Source of the DNA: Nitrococcus mobilis Nb-231
Lineage (GTDB): Bacteria > Pseudomonadota > Gammaproteobacteria > Nitrococcales > Nitrococcaceae
DNA: 64,000 bases
Assembly (NCBI RefSeq): GCF_000153205.1
Contig: NZ_CH672427.1
Coordinates: forward strand, 1,900,541-1,964,540
Direction: 5' to 3'
This document shows, one piece after another, positions 16,655-28,801 of this stretch. Within the stretch, counting starts at the first letter, position 1. Every line of letters begins with the position of its first letter. The position numbers were made by a program, and so were the translations under genes. The notes beneath the pieces were generated by a model that saw nothing but the letters and a program-made list of their open reading frames with translations, did no database searches and was not told the origin of the DNA.

Positions 16655-18080
16655 TATTATTCCGCGCTGCGCGACCTAGGGCTGATTCGGGAGACTGAGT
16701 GGCGCACGCTCACTCGTGCGGTGCTCGCCGATACCGCCCTCATGGGCCGGGTGCGCAAGCGCTACGCACCCCTTGGGCTCAGCGAGGATAAGCTCACCGA
16801 GGAGGCGGTGGCCGAACTGCACGCCGACTGGGCGGGCGCGGTGAGGCGAGAGGGTTTGTGCGCCGGGCCTTTGAGCGCATCCGCGATTTCCTGCGCGCAC
16901 TCGGTAATGCGCTGCGCGGGCGCGGCTTCCACACCGCCGATAGCGTCTTCCGCGCAATCGAGCGTGGCGAGGTGGGCGCCCGGCAGCCGCGCGATGCGCA
17001 AGGGCGGTTTGTAAGCCCACAGGCGGCTGGTAGCGCCATTGACCCGGCTGATCCTCGGGTTCGATTCCAGACTTCCGAAATAGCCGATGTCCTTGAATCA
17101 GCGAGTCGAACTGGCAATCTGCAACGAAAGGCCACGCTTGGGGCTGTGTCCGATTGGCTTGTTGGCGTTGCCAAGGAAAAGGCTGGGTTGGATCTGGCTG
17201 GCTTTGTTCACATCATAGACACCTCGGCAGTTCGCCATATCCGCAAGGTCCACGGCGATGCGGCCCGAGAAGAACCTCGCGGTCAAGTGGCCGTCACGGA
17301 TGAGGATCTGCTGCGCTTGCCGGAGTTGCTGTCTAGCCCGGATACAGTGATCTTCGGCACGAAGAATCGCCTTGGCCGCGATCAAGTGATCTATGTCAAG
17401 CGGCAAAAAGACGGTTCGACGTTATACCTTGAGGAGGTTAGAACAGGCCGGAAAAATCTGGCGGCGCAGTCGATGAGGAAGTATCCCGCCACGATGAATG
17501 CCGCCAGCATTTTGGAGACCCTCGATCCCAACGCCCGAAGCGATGGCGGGAATACCGTTACTATAGTGCCGGTGCCTGCGGATGCCAACCGCTTCTCCGT
17601 AATGGCGCGCCACGCCAACCCCGACATCCGCTACGCGCTGCGCGAGGATGTGACCGACCCGACCGCCCGTGGCGGCGCGCAGGCCCGTCAGCGCGCGGCG
17701 AGCCGCTGGTACGACGCCCAGCCGCTCGACCAGGCGATGCGCCTGCCCTTCCACGTCTTCGGCGGGATCAACGAGCGCAACGAATGGATTTGGGGGGCGA
17801 GGCTCCACGAGAAGTCCGCGCGCATCATCACCGAGGCGAAGTTCGATGCGGACGGGCGCTTTGCCTGGATCAACCCCACCCTTGAGCGGCGCTTACCCCA
17901 GTGGCAGAGCTCTTTTTGCGGCTGATGTTGCGCAACAATCGCAGCTGGACGCGGCCCGCGGGACGGGAGAAACTGGCCGAGGCGTTACGCTTTTACACAC
18001 AAACCGCCGCAACGGCACAGCCGGGGGCCGATCTGCTTGGCGAGACGGCACCGGCGCCCGAGCGCATCCTAGAGCTTGCG
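16655..18080 (+). pseudogene. Fragment of a phage/plasmid polyvalent protein with a PBECR-type nuclease domain
   Basis: The frame opens without a start (YYSALRDLGLIRETEWRTL), shifts near 16845, then continues RRAFERIRDFLRALGNALRG. Residues around 17190-17470 match the phage Barnase/EndoU/ColicinE5/RelE-like (PBECR) domain: HIIDTSAVRHIRKVHG, QVAVTDEDLLRLPELL, TVIFGTKNRLGRDQVIYVK and LEEVRTGRKNL. A polyvalent-protein C-terminal segment follows (MRLPFHVFGGINERNEWIW), and another frame carries LAEALRFYTQTAATAQPGAD. Both ends are lost. These proteins belong to phages and conjugative elements and may be injected with the DNA. Confidence 0.65.
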
Positions 18081-18093
18081 AGGCAACGACAGC

Positions 18094-18267
18094 ATGGCGA
18101 CGAAGAAGAGCAGCAAGACCTCCTTGCGCAACCCGCTCGCCGCACTCGCGGCGACCCACGACCACATGGCCAAGAGCGAGCCGAACGCGCTGAACCGGAT
18201 GGATCACAAGCGCGCGGCGAAGAAGGCGCGGGAGCTCGCGAGGGCGCAGCCCAAGCCGAAGGGCTAG
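18094..18267 (+). CDS. Small basic protein of unknown function
   Basis: The 57-residue product (MATKKSSKTSLRNPLAALAA, ending KKARELARAQPKPKG) is lysine/arginine-rich. A GAGG motif precedes the ATG by about ten bases. It directly follows the polyvalent-protein fragment and so probably belongs to the same phage or plasmid remnant. No family recognised. Confidence 0.5.
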   Translation: MATKKSSKTSLRNPLAALAATHDHMAKSEPNALNRMDHKRAAKKARELARAQPKPKG

Positions 18268-18665
18268 ATTCCGGCCCGCTCTGGTGGGCGGGCTCAGCAG
18301 CCGACTGGAGGGACAGCGGTGCATCTCTGGGCAAGCCCCCATCGTTCTGAGGCCGAAAACCTAAGCGCAGCGGCTGATATCCTGGCGTTCGGTTGCCGTA
18401 TGGCCGGAACCCACTGGTAACCCGAGCATGGTGCATCAGGGGCGCGGTTTCCTGATGGGGCCTTACTCCGGCCTGCAGTGGGTTCCGCGACCGATATAGC
18501 GCCAGGACGGTTGACGGGCCAAGCTGTAACAGGCTGTGTTGACGAACGAGTCGGGTCACGAGGCGTTACGGTCAGCCGGTTTCGCCGCCGCGTAATGCAG
18601 CGGTGCGCGGGGCCGCCCGGATGCTGCCATCATCGGTATAGCTCTTGATCAGCCTTGAGGAAAGC
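18268..18665. other. Interval without a recognised gene
   Basis: Only shadow frames are present. A ribosome binding site (GAGGAAAGC) for the next gene closes the interval. Confidence 0.5.
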
Positions 18666-19232
18666 ATGTCGGCAAAGCGTTTGACGGCGGAGCATAAGGC
18701 TTTTTTGGTTCAAGCGTTGGCGCAGTTCGAAACACCCAAAGAAGCGGCCGCAGCGCTCAAGGGCGAATACGGCGCTGCGATTTCTCCACAGGGCGCTGAG
18801 GTTTACGATCCAACTAAGCGCGCCGGCAGGCAGCTGAGTCAGCGCTGGTGCGAGCTGTTCTACGAAACGCGGCGGCGTTTCCTGAAGCGCCTAGAGGACA
18901 TACCGGAAGCGCACAAAGCTGTGCGTATCCGGCGGCTTGCCCATGCCTCACGGGTGTATAAGGCCCGCGGCAACTACCGCCATATGGCCGACATGCTCGA
19001 GCGGATCGCCAAGGAGGTCGGTGACGTATACTCAAATCGTCGCGAGCTCACCGGCAAGAGCGGCGGGCCGATGCGCATGGACTACAGCCATCTGACCGAC
19101 GAACAGCCCAATGCCAGGATCGCCCAGCTCCTCGGGGTCACCGGGTTGACCGTGCTGGGTGAAAAGGAGGGACGGAGCGCTAGCCCAAGTTTAACGTCCC
19201 CAAAAATAACTTCGCGATACTCAGAGAGTTAA
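18666..19232 (+). CDS. DUF2280 domain protein (phage small-terminase-like)
   Basis: The product is 188 residues from the ATG at 18666, preceded by GAGGAAAGC. The N-terminus MSAKRLTAEHKAFLVQALAQ is followed by ETPKEAAAALKGEYG, a predicted helix-turn-helix, and the DUF2280 core AGRQLSQRWCELFYETRRRF and IRRLAHASRVYKARGNY. DUF2280 proteins occur in tailed phages, often next to terminase genes. No large terminase follows, and the last ~30 residues look unrelated, so the 3' end may have been replaced when the neighbouring transposase arrived. Confidence 0.7.
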   Translation: MSAKRLTAEHKAFLVQALAQFETPKEAAAALKGEYGAAISPQGAEVYDPTKRAGRQLSQRWCELFYETRRRFLKRLEDIPEAHKAVRIRRLAHASRVYKARGNYRHMADMLERIAKEVGDVYSNRRELTGKSGGPMRMDYSHLTDEQPNARIAQLLGVTGLTVLGEKEGRSASPSLTSPKITSRYSES

Positions 19233-19288
19233 GATCGGCCGCGGCGGCGAGTGGCACTACATTACGTTCATTTTATAAATCAGCGGGC

Positions 19289-21126
19289 TCACACGATTGT
19301 TTTCTGCACGCCGCCCGGGGCGGGATCGGCCCCGAGGGCCTGATAGATTCGCGCCTGATCGGGCTCGGCGCGGGTGGCCTTGCGCACGTGCAGGGTGCGG
19401 CCATCGCCGCGGTTGAACGTGGCGGTGACCCGGCACTGGCCGGCGAGGGTATCGCGTAGCGTGCTCCAACGCTCGCAGATGCCGTGGGCGGCGAGGCAGT
19501 GGCGGATGAGCTGGACGAACTGATAGGCGAGCACGGTGATGAACAGGTGCCCCTCGGCACGCTCTTCCTTGTGATGGAAGATCGGGCGCAGGCCGAGCTC
19601 CGATTTCAGGCTTCGGAAGACCGCCTCAAGGTCGGTGAGCATGATGTAGGTGCGCCACATTGTCTTCTCGTCCCAGCCGGTCTCGTTGCTGCGCAGGCAA
19701 TAGACGCCCGGCTCGGTGACCAGAGAGCCTTTCACGGGCAGGCGCTGCCAGTGGATCGCACGGGCGCGCTCGCCGCTGTCACCGGCGATCACTTCAATGT
19801 GGTAGTGCTGGCCGAGGCCGCGGCTTTTCTCCTTGAGCCGCCCGATGCGCTCCCAGAGCTTGTCGATGCGCTTGGTGGTGCCCCGCCGGCTGAGTCCGGT
19901 CGCAAGCTTGTCGAGCCCAGCCTCGAAGCGGTCCATCAGGCGCCCGGCGATCGCTTGCTCCTTGCGCACGCGGCCCTCGGAGCGACAATACAGGCGCACC
20001 TCCTGGCCATCGGCCGAGGGCACTTTGAGTAGCTCCACGGCCTGCCCGCCGGCGTTGTCGAGGGTGATGGCCTCTTTAAAATCGACCGCGCGGCGGCGCT
20101 CGCGGCTGACCACCAGATAGCGGTAGCCCTGCTCGGCCAGCCAGGCGAGGTTGGCCTCGGTGGCCACCCCGCGGTCCATGACCACAAGCGCGCCGGCGGG
20201 CGCCGCGAGGCCGGTGAGCATCCCCTGGAGGGTCTGCGCCTCGGCCGCATTGCCAGCGAAGACCCGCGAGCGGCGCACAAAGCCGCAGCATCGAGCACCA
20301 GCGCCAGGGTGAGCAGCGGGCAGTCGCTGCGCCGCTCCTTGGAGTGGCCGTGGCGCGCGGCCGGATTGACCGGTGCCTCGCCCTCGAAGTAAGTGTTGGT
20401 CAGATCGTAGAGCGTGATTGTCGGGGCGAGCGCGAACAGATCGCTCACCCGGGCGAACAGATGCCCTTCGAGGGCCGCGCGGTGGCGCAGCAGGATATCG
20501 GAGGTACGGTAGAGCTGCATCGGGCTCATCGCCTCGAAGTCCACCTCCAGCAGCTCGCCGAGGCCGCTGCGCCGGGCGAGCCACTGATACGTCGCCCGCT
20601 CCGAGCCCGGGGCGGCCATGCGGGCAACGATCAGCCCCAGCGCCGCCGCACGTTGCGGGCCGGTCAGCCCCAGCGCTTGGAGCTGCTCCTCCAAGCCCGC
20701 CTGGCGCAGCGCCCACAGGGCGAGCTGCTCGACGCCCACCGAGCGCGGGCGCACCAGTGAGAGCGAGTCCACGTCCACCGACTGCACGTCACCCCCACCG
20801 CCGGGTACACCGCCAGCATCGGCCGGTGCCGGCGTACCGCCCTGCTCGGCGAGCAGCCGCGCCGCAATACGCTCGGCCTGGCGCTCGACGGCGAGCGGGA
20901 GGCCCTTCCCCTCCTCGTCGAACAGCGCCGCCTGGCCGCTGAGCCGTTGCTCGATGCGCGCACACAACGCCGACCAGTGTGCCTGCGCCACTGGGAAGTG
21001 CCGCCCCAGGTTCAACAGGGTGCGCTGGCGGACCTTACCGGCGCGCTGCTCGGAGCGCACCAGACGATACGTGACATACGACTCGCCGGTGGCCGTGCTG
21101 CGGGTCTGGGTGCGGCGGATGAACAT
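19289..21126 (-). pseudogene. IS1634-family transposase, single frameshift
   Basis: It starts MFIRRTQTRSTATGESYVTY at 21126. The first frame runs to about 20290 (PTITLYDLTNTYFEGEA, then CPLLTLALVLDAA). The second frame continues GFVRRSRVFAGNAAEAQTL to the end, with the catalytic-region segments VVMDRGVATEANLAWL and DLEAVFRSLKSELGLRPIFHH. Total would be about 610 residues, normal for IS1634-type enzymes. One frameshift near 20282-20295 breaks it. I could not identify convincing terminal inverted repeats. Confidence 0.8.
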
Positions 21127-21470
21127 GCCCGCGAGGCTAGCGTGGGCGGGCGCTCCGCACAAGGGATAACAATAAATATTATGGCACCACATCCAGCGCG
21201 CCACCCTCGCCACTATACGAATCAATAACTTCTCTTCGCATACACGCCCAAATCAGCCCGAAATCAGGCAGAGAGCGTTAAAGATGGGCTAGCAGCCGCC
21301 ACAATTGAGGAGTCGCGGATTAGGAGCCTCTTTGCGGTGAAGCATGACCGCCTAGCATGCAGCTAGCAGCAGCACGATCCTTGGCAGCGCTGATCGCGGA
21401 AGCCGGGCGGAACGTGGCGAACGGGATCGAGCGTCAAGCTGCATACTATCACCCGGCTATGGGCTAACTC
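21127..21470. other. Interval between the transposase and the phased-repeat region
   Basis: AT-rich near 21160-21250; no supported gene or clear inverted repeat. Confidence 0.45.
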
Positions 21471-21559
21471 TCGCCAATTTTCGCCACCGCTCGCCAGATG
21501 TTCGCCACGCCGAAAGCCAAGCGTAGCAACCGTTTTCGCCGGATTCGCCGCTTTCGCCA
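21471..21559. repeat. Seven TCGCC(A) direct repeats at one-helical-turn spacing
   Basis: TCGCCA starts at 21471, 21481, 21491 and 21502, and TCGCC(A) again at 21536, 21545 and 21554. Spacings within the two blocks are 9-11 bp, so all copies would face one side of the helix, as in iterons or recombinase/regulator arm sites. It sits between a transposase and a tRNA gene. Confidence 0.6.
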
Positions 21560-21738
21560 AGCCACGGCGCTCATATCGCATGTGGAGCTTACTGGTCAGG
21601 CAGGACGGAGCCGAACAACACCTGTTGATAATGTTGGTGTGGGTGGCGGCCACTCGGTTCGTTTGCGGTTACGCCTCTACATAGGCTCTACATGAAAAAT
21701 TATACTGAGTAATACGTTGCAGTAAGCCACTGTTTTTA

Positions 21739-21815
<77 letters not shown>

Positions 21816-21942
21816 GGTGAGGTGTGGTTTGTGGAAACTCCGCAGGGCGCAAGTATAACCCTTGCCAGGGAGCTTGACCTAGTAGCGCGTTGCGTAAGGG
21901 GCATACGGAACCCGGGAAGAGAGTGACTGGTCCTGCTTCCGC

Positions 21943-21984
21943 TGCGTGGGCGACAAGTCCCGAACTAGGACTTACCGCCACGCA
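21943..21984 (-). terminator. Long hairpin downstream of rpoD
   Basis: TGCGTGGGCGACAAGTCC and GGACTTACCGCCACGCA form a nearly perfect 17-18 bp stem with a 7-nt loop, about 45 bp after the rpoD stop. No T-run follows, so it may be a transcript-stabilising hairpin or a Rho-assisted terminator. Confidence 0.5.
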
Positions 21985-22029
21985 ACGCTTCGAGTGCTTG
22001 CGGCAATAACCACGTCCCGGCAAATGATT

Positions 22030-23859
<1,830 letters not shown>

Positions 23860-23980
23860 AATGGGTCTATTGGCTGGCTTAATGAGATTGTACGGTGTCA
23901 TAGGCTTATAAATACTATTAAGTGTTAAATATAACCTATTGAGTTCGCATGTCTACTCTGGTAGATATAACGGCTTTGTC

Positions 23981-25726
23981 TTAGGAGTGCCGCTTGAGGT
24001 GCACCCACTCTTGCCACTCTGCGGCGGTCAATTCGCCTCGCTGCAATCGTTCATTTAAGTATTGCAGACGCTTGCGGTGCAGCAATGCGCGCACCCGCGC
24101 TAAGGCGTCCCGAAACTCCGCTTCCATCCCAAAATCCGGAACCATAGGGTCCCACGTTGCAAGTTTCCACAGCGCCGTTGCATGCTCACTATCGTGATAA
24201 CGCTCCAGCAACGCACCACTGCTGATATGCGGTTCCATGTGAATCAACTCAAGTAGTTGCACTAACAGCGGCAAACCTGGGATCGTTAAATCCCGCAGGC
24301 TGTCAACTTCATCGTCATCGACCAACTGCGCCAACGCCGGACGGTGCAAAAGCAACGCCAGCGCCAAGCGCACCGGCGTGCGCCGCACCGTCGGCATCCC
24401 GCCCAGCCGTCGCGCAGAACGCGGAACCGACTTCAATCCAGAGCGCTCACCCGTACCGACGCAAGCTTCGATATAATCGGGCTCCAGCTGCGCCAGCCCC
24501 GCCAACCGCTCGATCAGCATACGCCGGAACACGTCCACCGGTAGCCGTTGCAGCAGCGGTAACGCCTCGTCCACCAAGCGGGCCCGCCCATCGATGCTGG
24601 TCATATCCACGCCGACGGTTAGCCGCTCAAGTAGAAAATCCGATAACGGTTGCGCCTCGCGCAGTACAGCCGCTGTCGCCGCCTGCCCGTGCGAGCGCAC
24701 GAAACTATCCGGATCCTCACCCTCGGGAAGGAAGAGGAAACGCGCCTGGCGCCCGCCCTGCAGCCCAGGCAATGTGTTCACCAGCGCCCGCCACGCAGCT
24801 TGACGACCCGCTGCGTCGCCATCGAAGCAAAATATCAAATCGCGAGTTAAGCGGAACAACCGCTCAACCTGAGTCGTGGACGTAGCCGTACCCAGCGTGG
24901 CCACTACGCGTGGCAGGCCATATTGCGCCAGGGCCACCACGTCCATATAACCTTCTACAATCAGAATATCGGTCGGTCGCCGGTCCGACTCAAGAACCTT
25001 GTCGAGGCCGTAAAGTTCTCGCCCCTTGTGAAAAATTGGGGAATCCGGAGAATTCAGATACTTAGGCTGCCCCTCCCCGAGCGAGCGCCCACCAAAGCCG
25101 ATTATACGTCCCCGCTGATCGCGAATCGGAAACATAATCCGATCGCGGAACCGATCATAGGTTCGCTTGCCTTCTCTCTGAACAAGCAGCCCAACGGCCA
25201 CCAAATCGTGATGCTCGGATATCGCCCGAGCGAGGTGGTTCCACCCAGGCGGAGCAAAACCGAGCTCAAAGCGCGCCGCGATTTCGGCATTGAGTCCGCG
25301 AGCTTCGAGATAGCCCAACGCCCGCCGACCCTGCGGGTGACGGTGCAACCAATGTCGATAGAGCTCCGCGGCCCGGCCAACCACCCGGTAGAGCTTCTCG
25401 TGCCGCTCAACCTTTTCCTCGCGCGCCGCCGCCGGGAGCTCCAAGCCGACCCGCCACGCAAGCCGGCTCACCGCCTCCCGAAAATCCATCCGCTCGTATT
25501 CCATCAGGAAGCGGATGGCGGTGCCATGCGCACCACAACCGAAACAATGATAAAATTGTTTAGTTTGGCTGACGGTAAAGGAAGGCGTTTTCTCGCCGTG
25601 AAAAGGACACAGGGCGTGATGGTTATTTCCCGTTCGTTTCAGCTGCAGACGCTCGCCGATGACATCGACGATGTCGGTTCGACTGAGCAGCTCATCGATG
25701 AAACGCTCGGGTATTTTTCCGGCCAT
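23981..25726 (-). CDS. dnaG: DNA primase
   Basis: The 581-residue product begins MAGKIPERFIDELLSRTDIV. The CHC2-type zinc finger is CPFHGEKTPSF...FYHCFGCG. The TOPRIM catalytic core has EGYMDVVALAQYG and the acidic FCFDGDAAGRQAAW. A C-terminal helicase-binding domain follows (about residues 430-581). It synthesises RNA primers at the replication fork with DnaB. The ATG at 25726 fits the family N-terminus; an AGGAGG lies somewhat far upstream (about 19 bp). Confidence 0.96.
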   Translation of the reverse strand: MAGKIPERFIDELLSRTDIVDVIGERLQLKRTGNNHHALCPFHGEKTPSFTVSQTKQFYHCFGCGAHGTAIRFLMEYERMDFREAVSRLAWRVGLELPAAAREEKVERHEKLYRVVGRAAELYRHWLHRHPQGRRALGYLEARGLNAEIAARFELGFAPPGWNHLARAISEHHDLVAVGLLVQREGKRTYDRFRDRIMFPIRDQRGRIIGFGGRSLGEGQPKYLNSPDSPIFHKGRELYGLDKVLESDRRPTDILIVEGYMDVVALAQYGLPRVVATLGTATSTTQVERLFRLTRDLIFCFDGDAAGRQAAWRALVNTLPGLQGGRQARFLFLPEGEDPDSFVRSHGQAATAAVLREAQPLSDFLLERLTVGVDMTSIDGRARLVDEALPLLQRLPVDVFRRMLIERLAGLAQLEPDYIEACVGTGERSGLKSVPRSARRLGGMPTVRRTPVRLALALLLHRPALAQLVDDDEVDSLRDLTIPGLPLLVQLLELIHMEPHISSGALLERYHDSEHATALWKLATWDPMVPDFGMEAEFRDALARVRALLHRKRLQYLNERLQRGELTAAEWQEWVHLKRHS

Positions 25727-25801
25727 GGCCCGGTTGTCGATTAACCTCCTCGGCGCGTAACAAGCCCGTCCCGGAACATGCACGAGCGTTGACCGGGTAC
25801 A

Positions 25802-26254
25802 TCATACGCTCGACAAACGCCCTTTCACACGGGCACTAACAACGCTCAATTCGGCTCGGCCTTGTACCTTGGGCTTGAGTAGCCCCATGACCTTGCCCAT
25901 GTCTTTGATGGACCGGGCTTGCGTCTCGGTGATCGCCGCATCGATGAGCTGGTTGACTTCGGCATCCGAGAGCGGCAGCGGCATGAACTCGCTGATGCAT
26001 TCAATCTCGGCCTGCTCCTTCTCGGCCAGATCCTGACGCCCGGCGTCGCGGTATTGCGCGTAGGACTCGCGTCGCTGCTTGAGCATTTTGCTAAGAACGG
26101 CCAGAACATCGCCATTCGAGAGTTCGCGTCGTTCATCCACTTCACGTTGCTTGATGGCCGCCATGACCATGCGTAACGTGCTGAGACGCACCTTGTCCGC
26201 GGCGCGCATCGCGGCCTTCACCGCTTCATTGAGTTGGTCTTTCAGCTCGCTCAT
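25802..26254 (-). CDS. GatB/YqeY family protein
   Basis: The 150-residue product (MSELKDQLNEAVKAAMRAAD then RLSTLRMVMAAIKQREVDER) ends with the helical YqeY domain (QLIDAAITETQARSIKDMGK). YqeY resembles the tail domain of the GatB amidotransferase subunit and may bind tRNA, but its role is unproven. A GTG at 26266 would add four residues. It lies between rpsU and dnaG, its common place in gammaproteobacteria. Confidence 0.9.
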   Translation of the reverse strand: MSELKDQLNEAVKAAMRAADKVRLSTLRMVMAAIKQREVDERRELSNGDVLAVLSKMLKQRRESYAQYRDAGRQDLAEKEQAEIECISEFMPLPLSDAEVNQLIDAAITETQARSIKDMGKVMGLLKPKVQGRAELSVVSARVKGRLSSV

Positions 26255-26287
26255 TTGGGAGGGCACCAGGTGGTCCGCTGCACTCGA

Positions 26288-26503
26288 TCAATAGAAGCGC
26301 TGCCGGCGTAGTTGCTCGCGCTGCAAACGTTTGAGATGCCGCTTGACGGCAGCCGCCTGCTTGCGTTTACGAACTTGTGTTGGCTTTTCGTAGTGCTCCC
26401 GACGGCGTATCTCGGAGAGAATCCCAGCCTTCTCGCAAGAGCGCTTGAATCGACGCAGAGCGACCTCGAAGGGCTCGTTTTCGCGCACCTTCACCTGTGG
26501 CAT
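26288..26503 (-). CDS. rpsU: 30S ribosomal protein S21
   Basis: The 71-residue basic protein [20 protein letters not shown] ... [20 protein letters not shown] is a full-length bacterial S21. It binds the 3' end of 16S rRNA in the 30S platform and helps translation initiation. It is the first gene of the macromolecular synthesis operon. A promoter should lie in the 170-bp gap shared with the divergent tsaD. Confidence 0.97.
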   Translation of the reverse strand: MPQVKVRENEPFEVALRRFKRSCEKAGILSEIRRREHYEKPTQVRKRKQAAAVKRHLKRLQREQLRRQRFY

Positions 26504-26673
26504 GTAGCTAAACACCTCCTCTTGGCTAGCTGTTGTACTATCCGTTTTGATTTAGACTCAAGAAAACCGAACTTGTGGGACAAACGCGTAATAGTAATCA
26601 ACATGCCGGCTATTTGCAAAACCAAATAACAGCTGCATTCAAACACCCGAGGCCAATGGAGAACCCCACCCCA

Positions 26674-27699
26674 ATGCGTGTACTGGGTATCGAGACCTCT
26701 TGCGATGAAACAGGCGTAGCGGTCTATGACGGCCAAGCTGGCCTGCTCGCTCATCGCGTCTACAGCCAGGCCGACTCGCATGCCCGCTATGGCGGAGTTG
26801 TACCGGAGATCGCCTCACGCGATCACATTCGCAAGCTGCTGCCGTTGCTCGACGAAACGCTACAGGCCTCGGCCACTGAACGCTTGGCGCTGGGCGGCGT
26901 CGCTTATACGCGCGGCCCCGGCCTGGCCGGAGCCCTCCTGGTTGGCGCGGCTCTCGCGCGCAGTCTCGCCTACGCATTAGGCATCCCGGCACTCGGCATC
27001 CACCACATGGAGGCCCATCTGCTGGCCCCCATGTTGGAGGAACCTCCACCGCGCTTTCCCTTCCTCGCGCTACTGGTCTCCGGGGGCCACACCATGCTCG
27101 TCCAAGTCGCCGGTGTCGGCCGCTACCGGCTGCTCGGTGAGTCCCTGGATGATGCGGCAGGCGAGGCCTTCGACAAAGTTGCCAAACTGCTGGGGCTCGA
27201 TTATCCGGGCGGTCCTGCATTGGAGCAGCTGGCAAAACAGGGTGATCCGGATCGGTTCCGCTTCCCGCGTCCCATGACCAACCGCCCGGGGCTGGATTTC
27301 AGCTTCAGCGGCCTCAAAACATACACGCTCAACACCCTACGCGGCGCCGCTGAATTCGATGATCAAATACGCGCCGATACGGCACGGGCGTTCCAGGACG
27401 CGGTGATCGATACACTCTATCTAAAGTGTCGCCGAGCGCTTAGGCAAACAGGGGCGAAGCGTTTGGTGGTGGCGGGCGGAGTGAGCGCCAACCGCAAGCT
27501 ACGCGAACGCTTGGCACAGCTCGCTCGAACGTCGGGGGCCCGAATTTACTACCCGCGCATCGAATTCTGTACCGACAACGCCGCCATGGTTGCCTATGCA
27601 GGCTGGCTGCGGCTCTCTGCCGGAGAACACGATTCGCTCGCCTTTGATGTCACAGCGCGTTGGCCACTGCCCGAGCTGCGCGAACCGCCGGCGCGCTGA
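26674..27699 (+). CDS. tsaD: tRNA N6-threonylcarbamoyladenosine transferase
   Basis: The product is 341 residues from [19 protein letters not shown]. The metal-binding histidines are in [11 protein letters not shown], and the ATPase core has [11 protein letters not shown] and [12 protein letters not shown], with [14 protein letters not shown] and [18 protein letters not shown] near the C-terminus. TsaD with TsaB/TsaE transfers threonylcarbamoyl to A37 of ANN-decoding tRNAs. It is divergent from rpsU, a widely conserved gammaproteobacterial arrangement. An in-frame ATG at 26656 is an alternative start. Confidence 0.96.
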   Translation: MRVLGIETSCDETGVAVYDGQAGLLAHRVYSQADSHARYGGVVPEIASRDHIRKLLPLLDETLQASATERLALGGVAYTRGPGLAGALLVGAALARSLAYALGIPALGIHHMEAHLLAPMLEEPPPRFPFLALLVSGGHTMLVQVAGVGRYRLLGESLDDAAGEAFDKVAKLLGLDYPGGPALEQLAKQGDPDRFRFPRPMTNRPGLDFSFSGLKTYTLNTLRGAAEFDDQIRADTARAFQDAVIDTLYLKCRRALRQTGAKRLVVAGGVSANRKLRERLAQLARTSGARIYYPRIEFCTDNAAMVAYAGWLRLSAGEHDSLAFDVTARWPLPELREPPAR

Positions 27700-27726
27700 G
27701 CCGGCACTCGAGCGGCGCCACCAATC

Positions 27727-28323
27727 CTAAAGCCCGATTTTCTTCTCCTTGCCGGCGACGAGATTAGCGATGTTGCTCCGGTGACGCCAATAGAGCACGA
27801 GCGTCATGATCGCCATGGTGCCGGCCAAGACCGCGCTATGTGTTGTCCACCATAGGAAACTGGGCGCGAGCAGAAACGCCATCAGCGCGGAGAACGATGA
27901 CAAACGTGTGAGCATCGCCACGAGCAACCAGCTGCCGCCGGTCAGGGCCGCCGCCATCCAGGACCAACCCAGCAGCACCCCCAGGCCCGTCGCCACTCCT
28001 TTGCCGCCGCGAAAGCCAAAGAAAAGCGGGTAAAGATGGCCTGCAAAGGCCGCCAACCCCACCACAGCGATAGCAGCCATATCGTCGGTAACCGCCCGCG
28101 CAATGAGCACCGGGAGCGTGCCTTTGAGAAAATCGCCCACCAGGGTCAAAGCGGCGGGCAGACGCCCACCGATCCGCAGAACATTGGTCGCGCCCGGGTT
28201 GCCCGAGCCCTCGCCACGGGGATCCGGTAGCCTCAACGCCCGGCATACTACAACCGCCGTAGAAACGGAGCCAAGCAAATAGCCGAATACGGCAAACCCG
28301 ATAGTCAGTGCGATCGATGACAT
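27727..28323 (-). CDS. plsY: Glycerol-3-phosphate acyltransferase PlsY
   Basis: The 198-residue inner-membrane protein has five or more helices. The PlsY signature motifs are YLLGSVSTAVVVCR, GSGNPGATNVLRIGG and FFGFRGGKGVATGLGVLLG. It transfers an acyl group from acyl-phosphate to glycerol-3-phosphate, the first step of phospholipid synthesis in organisms using PlsX. It is convergent with tsaD and divergent from folB. The ATG at 28323 matches the family N-terminus better than the one at 28359. Confidence 0.94.
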   Translation of the reverse strand: MSSIALTIGFAVFGYLLGSVSTAVVVCRALRLPDPRGEGSGNPGATNVLRIGGRLPAALTLVGDFLKGTLPVLIARAVTDDMAAIAVVGLAAFAGHLYPLFFGFRGGKGVATGLGVLLGWSWMAAALTGGSWLLVAMLTRLSSFSALMAFLLAPSFLWWTTHSAVLAGTMAIMTLVLYWRHRSNIANLVAGKEKKIGL

Positions 28324-28438
28324 GGCCGCTATTGCAATCGCTCCAACTGTGCGGGTCAAGTCGGCGTGATTGGAGATGCCCGCTCAGTATCGATATAGTT
28401 GCAAACAGTAACACGCGGCAATACGCGCGGGGGGTGTG

Positions 28439-28801
28439 ATGGATTATATTTTCCTGCGCGAGCTTCGAGTCGAGACTGTGATCGGTGTCTATGACTGGGA
28501 GCGGCGCATCCGTCAAACGCTCATCTTCGACCTCGAGCTAGGCACCGACGTGCGGCGTGCGGCAACCTCCGGGAAGCTCGCCGACGCCTTGGATTATTCC
28601 ACCGTTGCCAAGAGCATCAGTCAGTTCGTGGTGGCCGGTCAATTTTATTTGCTGGAAAGTCTCGCCGAAGGCGTTGCTACGCTCGTGTTGGAGCGTTTCC
28701 CGGTATCGTGGCTGCGCCTGAGTGTCGGCAAACTGCATGCACTGTCAAACGCTCGAATCGCCGGCGTCACCATCGAGCGGGGCAAACCGGGAGCGAAATG
28801 A
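28439..28801 (+). CDS. folB: Dihydroneopterin aldolase
   Basis: The 120-residue product MDYIFLRELRVETVIGVYDW ends GVTIERGKPGAK. The catalytic Glu and Lys regions, VIGVYDWERRIRQTL and YYLLESLAEGVA-type helix followed by LSVGKLHAL, are conserved. It cleaves 7,8-dihydroneopterin to 6-hydroxymethyl-dihydropterin in folate synthesis. Its 3' end overlaps folK by 4 bp (ATGA), so the two are translationally coupled. A GTG directly precedes the ATG at 28439. Confidence 0.94.
   Translation: MDYIFLRELRVETVIGVYDWERRIRQTLIFDLELGTDVRRAATSGKLADALDYSTVAKSISQFVVAGQFYLLESLAEGVATLVLERFPVSWLRLSVGKLHALSNARIAGVTIERGKPGAK

Noticed and set aside
19484-20032. 182-codon plus-strand frame
   Set aside because: Antisense to the IS1634-type transposase.
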